From NCBI RefSeq assembly GCF_034356035.1, contig NZ_CP136423.1, forward strand, positions 3,526,610 through 3,590,609: DNA of 64,000 nt, written 5' to 3'. The stretch is from Blautia hydrogenotrophica DSM 10507. GTDB lineage: Bacteria > Bacillota > Clostridia > Lachnospirales > Lachnospiraceae. The translations under genes and the position numbers were made by a program. Below, piece by piece: positions 10,701 through 17,533 of the stretch; positions within the stretch are counted from its first letter, which is position 1; each line of letters starts with the position of its first letter. The notes under the pieces were generated by a model. That model worked only from the letters and a program-made list of their open reading frames with translations, did no database searches and was not told where the DNA came from.

Positions 10701-10889
10701 TACTCTAGTCAATACATGTCCGATATGAGGTTTTCCATTGGCCGTCGGCGGACCATCATAAAAAGTATAAGTCTCGCCTTCTTTGCGGCATTCCATACTT
10801 TTTTCAAAAATATGGTTTTCTCTCCAGAATTCTTCGACTTTTTTCTCTCTGTCTGCGAAATTCAGATTCGTATCTACTTTCTGATACAC
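7773..10889 (-). CDS. ileS: Isoleucyl-tRNA synthetase
   Basis: A 1038-residue class Ia synthetase that charges tRNA-Ile. HIGH motif at residues 55-58 (KPHIGHVLTR), KMSKS at about residue 590, an editing CP1 domain with TTPWTLPSN, and a C-terminal anticodon-binding region. It belongs to the longer eukaryotic-like IleS type (about 1040 residues, ending without the C-terminal zinc finger of the 930-residue type). In other bacteria this type is often less sensitive to mupirocin; that is family knowledge and is not shown here. It starts at GTG 10889, preceded by AGGAGG. It is controlled by a T-box leader and followed directly by glgP. Confidence 0.95.
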   Translation of the reverse strand: MYQKVDTNLNFADREKKVEEFWRENHIFEKSMECRKEGETYTFYDGPPTANGKPHIGHVLTRVIKDMIPRYRTMKGYMVPRKAGWDTHGLPVELEVEKMLGLDGKEQIEEYGLEPFINHCKESVWQYKGMWEDFSQTVGFWADMEHPYVTYHDDFIESEWWALKKIWEKGLLYKGYKIVPYCPRCGTPLSSHEVAQGYKDVKERSAVVRFKAVGEDAYYLAWTTTPWTLPSNVALCVNPVECYVKVRKNDEGKVYYMAEALVEKVLGEDVEILERYTGKDLEYREYEPLFNFVTPKKKAYYVTCADYVTLTDGTGVVHTAPAFGEDDSQVGRRYDLPFVQLVNEKGEMTEETAWAGKFCKDADLPILQDLEDRGLLYDAPKFEHSYPHCWRCDTPLIYYARESWFIKMTAVKDDLIRNNNTINWIPESIGKGRFGDWLENVQDWGISRNRYWGTPLNIWECECGHMHSIGSKAELKEMSENCPEDIELHRPYIDEVTIKCPKCGKEMHRVPEVIDCWFDSGAMPFAQHHYPFENQELFEQQFPADFISEAVDQTRGWFYSLLAISTLIFNKAPYKNVIVLGHVQDENGQKMSKSKGNAVDPFDALRDYGADAIRWYFYVNSAPWLPNRFHGKAVVEGQRKFMGTLWNTYAFFVLYANIDKFDATKYTLDYDKLPVMDKWLLSKLNSVVKSVDENLENYRIPESARALQDFVDEMSNWYVRRSRERFWAKGMPQDKINAYMTLYTALVTISKAAAPMIPFMTEDIYRNLVCSIDKDAPESIHLCDFPEVKEEWIDKELEKNMEDLLDVVVLGRACRNTANIKNRQPIGTMFVKAPFELDDFYLDIIADELNVKEVKFADNVGSFISYNFKPQLKTVGPKYGKLLNGIRQYLSEVDGTKAMEELKANGTLNFQVNGSDVSLSEEDLLIETAQKEGYVTENSGKISVVLDTNLTPELLEEGFVREIISKIQTMRKEAGFEVTDKICVSAKNNEKVMEIMKANAEEIKVEVLADEMLLGETKGFEKEWNINKEKVTMGVSKQ

Positions 10890-10950
10890 GATTCATACCT
10901 CCTACTACTTTATTATTAAATTTCTACAACGTTTTCTTTCTCTTATTTTA

Positions 10951-11207
10951 GGAAAAAAAAACTTCCATCCTGTAAAAGGACGAAAGTTCTGCATTCGCTG
11001 ACCACCTATTACATGGTACTGCTGTTTTAGCTTATACCCGTTCCTGATAACGGAAGAAATCCGTCTCCTCTTACTCGCTTCCGCTTTCAGACTCGAAACT
11101 CCGGAGGGATTTTCAACTGTTTCTACTCATACCAGGCTTCCACCCGCCCCGGCTCGCTGTGCTTTTCAAATACAACCTACTGTCTCCATCGTGGTTTTTC
11201 CCTATTT
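10951..11207 (-). promoter_or_regulatory. T-box riboswitch (isoleucine specific) of ileS
   Basis: On the minus strand the leader has a long Stem I. An AUC isoleucine specifier candidate sits at 11110-11108 in the context GAAAATCCCTCC. A T-box-like AGGTGG segment lies at about 11003-11008. The leader ends in a terminator (ACTTTCGTCC, loop, GGATGGAAGT and a run of T at 10953-10960). The terminator 5' arm directly follows the AGGTGG segment, as expected for mutually exclusive terminator and antiterminator. The bases after AGGTGG read TCAGCG rather than the usual ACCGCG, so the match is not perfect. Confidence 0.8.
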
Positions 11208-11214
11208 GTAGTGT

Positions 11215-11244
11215 ATTATACTAATGATTAATTCCCCGTGTCAA
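11215..11244 (-). promoter_or_regulatory. Sigma-A type promoter of ileS-glgP
   Basis: Minus strand TTGACA at 11244-11239, an 18-base spacer, TATAAT at 11220-11215. Both hexamers are perfect consensus. Transcription would begin at about 11208, just ahead of T-box Stem I. Confidence 0.8.
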
Positions 11245-11458
11245 GACCTTCTTCCTATTCTTCTTATTTTTTGTGACATTTCATTATTGTTAACATGGTA
11301 CTTATAGAGTCTCTTCTCATAGATGAACTGCTACCATTTTTACATATACCTGCCTGGACAAATTCTCGCTTTCTTGTTATCATCAAAGAACACCTATAGA
11401 CAAAGACAAAATCATAAAAAATATTTTGAAAAAATTCACAACGAAAGAAGGAATTACT

Positions 11459-12730
11459 ATGAAGCAAAATAAAACTATACTGCTCTCAATCCTAGCTGTG
11501 ATTTTGCTGATGCAGTCTCTCTTTATTACTGTCCCAGTATCCGCCACAGCAGAAGATATCCCGCCTGCGAATGAAGCGGTCTCCGACCCCACTCCGACCC
11601 CAGTTCCCCATACCGCCTATTACGACGGCAAGATCACTTCAAACCAAATCAAAGGATGGCCTGAAGGTCCAAAAGTAGAAGCTGGCTCAGCCGTTCTCAT
11701 GGACGCGAATACCGGAGCTATTCTCTACAGCAAAAACGCCCATAAGAAGCTATACCCTGCCAGTATCACTAAGATTATGACCACCGCACTCGCGATGCAG
11801 CGCTGTAATCCAGATGATACCGTCACTTTCTCTGACTATGCAATCACCCATCAGGATGTGGACAGTTCCAATATCGGTTGCCTGGTAGGAGAACAGATGA
11901 AAGTTTCCGACTGTTACCGTGCCATCATGCTGGCATCCGCCAATGAAGTAGCGACAGCTATTGCAGAACAAAGCTGTGGAAATCTAAAAAACTTCGTGGA
12001 GTTGATGAACCAGACCGCGAGACAAATCGGATGTACCAGAACGCATTTCAACAACGCCAACGGTCTTCCCGATAAACACCACTACACTACTGCCCATGAC
12101 ATGGCATTGATCGCCCGGTATGCCTGGAAAAACACCCAGTTTCGCAAAGTAGCAACCACCTTGGAGTACACGATCGAACCCACAAACCTGTACACGGAGC
12201 CCCGCGTTTTGTACAATCACCACAAGATGATGTCAAACACAGGTTATTATTATGAAGGCTGTCTGGGCGGCAAAACCGGCTACACCCAAGCTGCCGGAAA
12301 CACTCTGGTGACTTATGCTAAGAGAGGACATATGACTTTAATCTGTGTAGTACTGCAAGACGAGGGAACCTACACTTACACAGATACGGCTGCCCTTTTT
12401 GACTACGGATTTAACAACTTCAAGAATATCCAAGTCGAAAAGAAAGGGCCTAAATATTTGGATATCAATCTAGACCCCCTCACCCAGACTGTGCTCGATT
12501 ACAGACAGTCAAAAAGTCCAATGTTTGCCTATCACGGTTATTTTATCACCGTGCCTACTGAGATAGACACAGACAAAATATACGCAAAGACAACCATTAT
12601 TCCAAACCCTATTGGAAACAAAAAATTAAGAACCAGCTATCTGTACAAACACAACAACTGGTTCTTGGGAGCTTCCGATTCCTATGAACAGCAAGAAAAT
12701 TTACTTTTCCTTGCTGCGCTTTCTTCTTAA
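11459..12730 (+). CDS. D-alanyl-D-alanine carboxypeptidase (DacF/PBP5 type)
   Basis: A 423-residue exported penicillin-binding protein that trims the terminal D-Ala of stem peptides. It has an N-terminal signal peptide (hydrophobic stretch ILLSILAVILLMQSL, cleavage probably after VSA). The peptidase S11 motifs are in order: SITK at residues 102-105, SAN at 160-162 and KTG at 272-274. A C-terminal PBP5-C-like domain follows. ATG 11459 with GAAGGA upstream is preferred over an in-frame TTG at 11426. The last 30 bases overlap tail to tail with the exonuclease gene on the other strand, so no separate terminator is possible there. Confidence 0.93.
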   Translation: MKQNKTILLSILAVILLMQSLFITVPVSATAEDIPPANEAVSDPTPTPVPHTAYYDGKITSNQIKGWPEGPKVEAGSAVLMDANTGAILYSKNAHKKLYPASITKIMTTALAMQRCNPDDTVTFSDYAITHQDVDSSNIGCLVGEQMKVSDCYRAIMLASANEVATAIAEQSCGNLKNFVELMNQTARQIGCTRTHFNNANGLPDKHHYTTAHDMALIARYAWKNTQFRKVATTLEYTIEPTNLYTEPRVLYNHHKMMSNTGYYYEGCLGGKTGYTQAAGNTLVTYAKRGHMTLICVVLQDEGTYTYTDTAALFDYGFNNFKNIQVEKKGPKYLDINLDPLTQTVLDYRQSKSPMFAYHGYFITVPTEIDTDKIYAKTTIIPNPIGNKKLRTSYLYKHNNWFLGASDSYEQQENLLFLAALSS

Positions 12731-13660
12731 CTGTCTTCTGATGCGAAGGGATTCTTGCTTTTCCTGAATCTTCTTCGCATCTGCTGTATCTATCAACTTG
12801 ATAGTTTTAATCACATAAAAAGTATCGTTCTCTGTCTTCTTCATGCGGATTTTTCCTTTTACCAGGCCATGGCTCTGACATAGAGACACGCTGTAATACT
12901 GCTTGGAATTCGTAGTAAACCAACGGATCTTTCTCTTGGCAGCCACCGCACACACGGGACATCTCGTGCTGTTCACTTCGCGATCCCGAATCGCTTTTTC
13001 CTTACTGCTAAATTCCCTGGAAATAAATTTATCGTAAGTAGGATATTTAATATGAATTTCCTGCTTCTTCCCCTTAGGATTCTGATACACGTCTATGGAA
13101 TCATAACAATAAACTTCAGGGTCCTCAATCTTCTGAAGAACTTCTGCCGTGTAATAGGCATCCGACTGTGCTCTGTGAAACTTATACTTTTTTTCTATAT
13201 TCAAATACTCAATTGCATATTCCAAAGCTCTGCGGCTGGACCGATCTTCATAGGCTATACTGAATAATTTCTGTACATCGTAGTAACGAATTGGCCCAGG
13301 AAGACTCTCTAGAATTTGATAATATCTCATATTCTTCTGCAATTCAAGCAAATCCTGAGTTCCCCAGGTACAAAATCGATAGTCCTCTCCGCACCACACC
13401 AAAAAATCCTGGACTGCTGCCGAAAAGGACTTGCCATTTGCTAAATTCCTATAGTTCAGATGGACCACCTCTCTGGTCTTCGCATGAATCCACTTATACA
13501 CCTGGGGCCTGATGATCTCATGAAAACGTCCAACAATCTCTTTGTTCTGATTTAGTTTTACTGCCCCAATCTCAATGATCTCAAAAGGCAGCTTTTCATT
13601 GGCATACTCTTTTCCGTCCGGACACTGATTCCATTCCAGATCCATCACAATATAGTTCAT
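12701..13660 (-). CDS. DEDDh-family 3'-5' exonuclease
   Basis: A 319-residue protein. The N-terminal RNase T/DnaQ fold carries Asp7 and Glu9 (MDLEW), Asp103 (TQDLLELQ) and the His162/Asp167 pair (FHRAQSDAYY). These are all acidic and histidine ligands of the DEDDh group. Beyond residue 190 there is a basic tail with a CxxC motif (RCPVCAVA), which may bind metal or nucleic acid. This arrangement recalls KapD-like exonucleases; the substrate is unknown. Its ATG overlaps the stop of the upstream nucleoside hydrolase (ATGA), so the two are coupled. Its 3' end overlaps the carboxypeptidase gene. Confidence 0.85.
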   Translation of the reverse strand: MNYIVMDLEWNQCPDGKEYANEKLPFEIIEIGAVKLNQNKEIVGRFHEIIRPQVYKWIHAKTREVVHLNYRNLANGKSFSAAVQDFLVWCGEDYRFCTWGTQDLLELQKNMRYYQILESLPGPIRYYDVQKLFSIAYEDRSSRRALEYAIEYLNIEKKYKFHRAQSDAYYTAEVLQKIEDPEVYCYDSIDVYQNPKGKKQEIHIKYPTYDKFISREFSSKEKAIRDREVNSTRCPVCAVAAKRKIRWFTTNSKQYYSVSLCQSHGLVKGKIRMKKTENDTFYVIKTIKLIDTADAKKIQEKQESLRIRRQLRRKRSKEK

Positions 13661-14616
13661 AGGTTACCCAGTCTCTCATCCAGTTCAAATATAGCTTCTA
13701 TTAAAAGTTCCTGAAATTTGTTCTCATCTGCGCTCAGCAAAACCTTGACTGCAGGCTCCTCCTCGAATCTCCACCAGCGAAAATCGCAGACTGTCTCTCC
13801 GCGGCTGATTCCATAAGAACAATCCACATGGACGAACGCATCTTCATCCTGAAAGATTTCTGGGTGAACCAAATACATAATCGTCACCGCATCATGTATG
13901 GGCAAAATTCTACGCAGTTCATGAAAACTTCTCTCAAAGGCGTATCCTGCCATATCTCCACAGAATTTAGCTACCTTTCCTCCCACTTGACAGAGCTTCT
14001 CAATCTGCCGACGGGTCAGTCCGCACTGCCAGGTCACATCCAAACCTGCCATGACGATGGGAACTCCTGACTGGAATACAATTTCTCCCGCTTCCGGGTC
14101 CTCATGCATGTTAAATTCTGCCGCCGAAGTCACATTGCCGCTTTTTACACCGCCTCCCATGAGTACAATCTGCTGAACTTTCTTTTTTATATGTGGAAAC
14201 AGCCGGAAAAGCATTGCTATATTGGTACAAGGGCCAGTAACCACCAACGTGACTTTCTCATCTTCTCCCAATCCCATCAAAAGGTCGCGAATATACAACA
14301 CCGCATGCTCATCCACCGGTTTTCTCACGGAGTCAGGAAGTGTCACATTTCCCAATGCGTTCTCCCCATGAGCATCCTCTGCCGGTCTTACTGGATTCAG
14401 AATATGTGTATCCATCCCTCTGGCCACCGGCACATCCATCTTCAGAAAATCTAAAACATCCAGCGCATTCTTGGTTACTTTATTAATCAGATGATTTCCC
14501 GCAACTGTAGTCACTGCCAGAATTTCCAGCTGTCTCTCATATGCTGCTGCCAGACAGAGCATGATTGAATCATCAATCCCGGGGTCGCAGTCTATTATAA
14601 TCTTCTTACGGTTCAT
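13657..14616 (-). CDS. Inosine-uridine preferring nucleoside hydrolase family protein
   Basis: A 319-residue calcium-dependent N-ribohydrolase that splits nucleosides into base and ribose. The N-terminal metal-binding motif DCDPGIDD (residues 9-16) is complete. The family segments VTTVAGN, GPCTNIAML and VLMGGG follow, and a His-Asp near the C-terminus (PIHDAVTIM) completes the calcium site. ATG 14616 has AGGAGG. It is the first gene of a two-gene unit with the exonuclease, which suggests a role in nucleic acid or nucleoside salvage. Confidence 0.92.
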   Translation of the reverse strand: MNRKKIIIDCDPGIDDSIMLCLAAAYERQLEILAVTTVAGNHLINKVTKNALDVLDFLKMDVPVARGMDTHILNPVRPAEDAHGENALGNVTLPDSVRKPVDEHAVLYIRDLLMGLGEDEKVTLVVTGPCTNIAMLFRLFPHIKKKVQQIVLMGGGVKSGNVTSAAEFNMHEDPEAGEIVFQSGVPIVMAGLDVTWQCGLTRRQIEKLCQVGGKVAKFCGDMAGYAFERSFHELRRILPIHDAVTIMYLVHPEIFQDEDAFVHVDCSYGISRGETVCDFRWWRFEEEPAVKVLLSADENKFQELLIEAIFELDERLGNL

Positions 14617-14636
14617 AAAGACTTCCTCCTAAAACG

Positions 14637-14665
14637 ATGGAAAGCACGCTTCGCGAACTTTCCAT
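14637..14665 (-). terminator. Hairpin with short T-run ahead of the nucleoside hydrolase
   Basis: ATGGAAAG (14637-14644) pairs with CTTTCCAT (14658-14665). On the minus strand it is followed by CGTTTT, ending just before the ribosome site of the nucleoside hydrolase. It may stop readthrough from the aldo/keto reductase gene or act as an operator. Confidence 0.45.
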
Positions 14666-14779
14666 TGTCATAAATGCCTATATTTCTATTACTTTTATCA
14701 TTATACCAACAACACTGTTATTTTACAATCACCTTATTTCACTACCGGAAGCTGCTATTGGCTATTCGTTACATTTTTT

Positions 14780-15826
14780 TTAAAACTGCGTCTCTTTATT
14801 GGAAAGAATCTCTTTTCCTGCTAGAATCTCCTTATAATCTTTCAAATTTTTCTGAAGAAGCTCAGGGGTGTTCAATTCATAAGGACATTTTTCCATACAT
14901 TGATTACAATGCAGACAGTCTTCGATCTTCATCATCATCTTCTGCATATCTGCTGTCAGCTGCATCTGAGTCGGCGCCCTCCGTATCATCAAAGACATTC
15001 TCGCACAGTCATTGATCTTGATACCTGCCGGACATGGCATACAATATCCACATCCACGACAGAAATTCCCACACAGCTCTTCCCTGTCATGATCAATGAC
15101 CTGCCGCAGCTCCTCCGTCATCACAGGCGGATGATCTATGTAGGACAGAAACTCATCCAGTTCTTCCTCCCTTTGTACTCCCCAAATGGGCAAAACATTC
15201 TCATACTGTGCCTGAAAAGCATAAGCTGCCGCTGAGTTATTAATCAATCCTCCTGACAAAGCCTTCATAGAAATGAATCCCATATCCGCTTTTTCACATT
15301 TTTTCACCAGTGCAATGTCTTTCTCCGTAGCCAGGTAACAGAATGGAAACTGAAGAGTGTCATAAAGCCCGGAATCAATTGCCTCCTCAGCCACCTTTAA
15401 GCGATGATTGGTGATACCAATATGACGGATTCTCCCTTGCTCCTTCGCCTTTAGCATACACTCATAGACCCCACTGCCGTCCCCCGGCTTCGGACAAAAA
15501 TCAGGATTGTGAAATTGATAAATATCCAGATAGTCCGTCTGAAGATTATTCAGCGTGGTCTCTAAATCTTTCCAAAAAGCCTCCGGCGTCACCGCCGCTG
15601 TTTTTGAAGCAATGTATACCTTATCCCTCATTCCTTTGAAGGCGAGACCAATCTTAACCTCGCTGTCTGTATAAAATCTAGCTGTGTCGTAAAATGTAAT
15701 CCCTCTGTCGTAAGCTCTTCTCAGCAGCTTCACAGCCTCCGCGTCGCTGATTCTCTGAATTGGCAGCGCCCCAAAACCATTTTTATTGGTCACAATCTCC
15801 GTCTTTCCCAATCTCACAGTCTGCAT
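14780..15826 (-). CDS. Aldo/keto reductase with C-terminal 4Fe-4S ferredoxin-like domain
   Basis: A 348-residue protein. The first 250 residues form an AKR barrel with the usual catalytic residues: Asp and Tyr in FYDTARFYTDSE, Lys in ASKTA, and His in YQFHNPD. The C-terminal 90 residues carry two cysteine clusters, CRGCGYCMPCPAGI and CLHCNQCMEKCPYE, of ferredoxin type. This fused architecture is common in anaerobic Firmicutes and suggests electron transfer between an iron-sulfur centre and the nicotinamide site. The substrate is unknown. ATG 15826 has AGGAGG. It is a single-gene unit. Confidence 0.9.
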   Translation of the reverse strand: MQTVRLGKTEIVTNKNGFGALPIQRISDAEAVKLLRRAYDRGITFYDTARFYTDSEVKIGLAFKGMRDKVYIASKTAAVTPEAFWKDLETTLNNLQTDYLDIYQFHNPDFCPKPGDGSGVYECMLKAKEQGRIRHIGITNHRLKVAEEAIDSGLYDTLQFPFCYLATEKDIALVKKCEKADMGFISMKALSGGLINNSAAAYAFQAQYENVLPIWGVQREEELDEFLSYIDHPPVMTEELRQVIDHDREELCGNFCRGCGYCMPCPAGIKINDCARMSLMIRRAPTQMQLTADMQKMMMKIEDCLHCNQCMEKCPYELNTPELLQKNLKDYKEILAGKEILSNKETQF

Positions 15827-15951
15827 TTCCTTGTCCTCCTATTTTGTCGACATCTAACTTTTTAAAAATTTGAAAGCTATTTTCTGACTTAATTCTGACT
15901 ATTTTCAATTTATCATAAGATTTAATTTTTTTCAATATCAAATAGCATAAT

Positions 15952-16140
15952 AAAGTGGATAAGCCTGCTTCCATTTCCTCATCCCCTCAATCTTTGAGGG
16001 GCTCGTTCCGCTTGCGCACTGCTGCGACACCGCAAAACGGTGAAATTCCTCATTGCGGCGTTCGCATCCATAGCGGAGCGTTTATGTAATGGGAAAGAAC
16101 TTACACCCATTAGCGTGACAAGGTCTTTCCTATTATATAA
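15952..16140. repeat. Intergenic dispersed repeat, copy 1
   Basis: About 190 bases with no open frame. It shares an ordered set of blocks with copy 2 immediately downstream: AAAGTGG, AGCC, CTTC, CCTCAATCTTTGAGGGG, CACCG with CGGTGAAATTCC, and CATTGCGGCGT with GCATC. It ends in a hairpin (GGAAAGAACTT...AAGGTCTTTCC around a CAC..ATTA..GTG core, about 16090-16130). Confidence 0.6.
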
Positions 16141-16141
16141 C

Positions 16142-16312
16142 AAAGTGGGCAAGCCCACTTCAACTCCTCATTCTCTCAATCTTTGAGGGGCGCGCCCCAC
16201 TTTGCGCGCCGCCGCAGCACCGCCTTGCGGTGAAATTCCCCATTGCGGCGTGTGCATCTCGCCCGGAGGGCTTTTTATTGTATAGGAAACTTCGTTTCCT
16301 ATACAATAAAAA
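16142..16312. repeat. Intergenic dispersed repeat, copy 2, ending in a perfect 19-bp hairpin
   Basis: The same block order as copy 1, starting AAAGTGGGCAAGCCCACTT. The 3' end is a perfect hairpin: 16272-16290 pairs with 16294-16312 around a TTC loop, flanked by T-run and A-run so that it could terminate on either strand. Partial relatives lie at 40457, 50690 and 60118. Confidence 0.6.
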
Positions 16313-16313
16313 A

Positions 16314-16339
16314 ACTGCTGCCGCTTTCACGGCAACAGT
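16314..16339 (-). terminator. Intrinsic terminator of the kdp regulatory gene cluster
   Basis: Minus strand ACTGTTGCCG, loop TGAAAG, CGGCAGCAGT, then a run of seven T. It sits 18 bases beyond the stop of the TPR protein gene. Confidence 0.8.
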
Positions 16340-16356
16340 ACCCTTTCAACTACCTG

Positions 16357-16713
16357 TTATGCAATTACTTTATCCTCACTCTGTGCATTCTGCTGCTCCT
16401 CCAGATCACCAAACGCACAGCCTAAATTCTGCTCAAAGGTTCCAAAATTTTCAAGATTCTGCCGTGCCGGCGCATAAGATGGGTCCAATGCGTACGCAGC
16501 CCGAAAATGTCTCATTGCTGACGCGTGGTTTCCCTGCTTCTCCAATACAATTCCAAATATATTATGAGGTTCCGGCGCATCTGGATAATTCTTCATGGCA
16601 TCCGCCGCCAACAATCTGCACTCCTCATATTTACCCTTATTAATCAGCTTCTTTCCTGCTTTGCAAAATGTATATAAATTACTTTTATTTCTGTTAAATA
16701 CTCTCTCCATCAT
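16357..16713 (-). CDS. Small TPR-repeat protein at the end of the kdp cluster
   Basis: About 118 residues from ATG 16713, which has AAAGGAG 9 bases upstream. An in-frame GTG at 16839 would give 160 residues and overlap the response regulator, but it lacks a ribosome site, and the added N-terminus is low-complexity. The body has tetratricopeptide-like helices: FCKAGKKLINKGKYEECRLLAADAMKNYPDAPEPHNIFGIVLEKQGNHASAMRHFRAAYALDPSYAPAR is two TPR units, with typical A/G and P positions. No signal peptide is seen. TPR proteins mediate protein contacts. Its position as last gene after two sensor pairs suggests an accessory role in Kdp signalling, which is inference. Confidence 0.7.
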   Translation of the reverse strand: MMERVFNRNKSNLYTFCKAGKKLINKGKYEECRLLAADAMKNYPDAPEPHNIFGIVLEKQGNHASAMRHFRAAYALDPSYAPARQNLENFGTFEQNLGCAFGDLEEQQNAQSEDKVIA

Positions 16714-16828
16714 CTCTATCTTCTCCTTTACCTCTTTATCGAGGATATTTTCTTTATCTAAAGAATAACAAAGATTTTGTGATGATGGTGTGAGAGATTC
16801 TAAATCTGTGTGAGAATCCTGTGAGAAT

Positions 16829-17533
16829 TTAATTTTCACTCAGCCGGTATCCCACTCCAATCTCTGTCAAAATATACTGGGGCTTCGCCGGATTTTTTTC
16901 TATTTTCCTCCTGAGACCAGCCATCAGTGCTCTCAACGCCTGAGTGTCTGTTCCATAATGAACTCCATAAACTTCTTTTAAAATATAACTTGTGGTCAGT
17001 ACTTTTCCGATGTTGTGAAAGAATAGATTCAAAAGGCTGTACTCCATGGGAGTCACATGGATTTCTTTTCCCTCCAAGTACACCAAATGCTTCTCAAAAT
17101 CTATACTCAAATCCTTGACCTTCGCCGTAGTCTGAACCCTCTGTCCTCCGATTCCCAGCCTGCAAAGGTGCCGCAGCGCCACCCGAATTCTGGCCAAAAG
17201 CTCCACTGCTGAAAAAGGCTTCGTCAGATAATCATCTGCTCCGCTGTCCAGCACTGCTGCTTTTTCCTGATCTTGGTCTCTCGCAGACACCACCACAATA
17301 GGAATCTCCGACCACTCTCTGACTTTTTGAATCACCTCGATGCCATCATAGTCCGGCAGCCCCAGATCCAGAATCATCAAATCTATCTGCCCTGACACCA
17401 ACTCCGACATGCCAGCCTGCGCAGTCCCCACAGCTGTACACAAAAACTCTTCCTGCTTCAGCACATAAGATATAAAGTTTCTAATCTGAGGATCATCTTC
17501 TATGACCAAGATATGAATACTACTATTTTTCAT
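16829..17533 (-). CDS. KdpE-like OmpR-family response regulator (second copy)
   Basis: A 234-residue DNA-binding response regulator. The receiver domain has Asp56 as phosphoacceptor (ILDLGLPD), acidic pair EDD at 12-14, and Lys in LTKPFS. The C-terminal winged helix includes VTPMEYSLLNLFFHNIGKVLT, and the protein ends YRLSEN. The ATG at 17533 with GGAGG is chosen over a longer GTG-started frame. It overlaps the upstream histidine kinase by 11 bases. It closely resembles the other regulator in this cluster (19058-19768), so the pair probably arose by duplication of the kinase-regulator unit. Confidence 0.9.
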   Translation of the reverse strand: MKNSSIHILVIEDDPQIRNFISYVLKQEEFLCTAVGTAQAGMSELVSGQIDLMILDLGLPDYDGIEVIQKVREWSEIPIVVVSARDQDQEKAAVLDSGADDYLTKPFSAVELLARIRVALRHLCRLGIGGQRVQTTAKVKDLSIDFEKHLVYLEGKEIHVTPMEYSLLNLFFHNIGKVLTTSYILKEVYGVHYGTDTQALRALMAGLRRKIEKNPAKPQYILTEIGVGYRLSEN

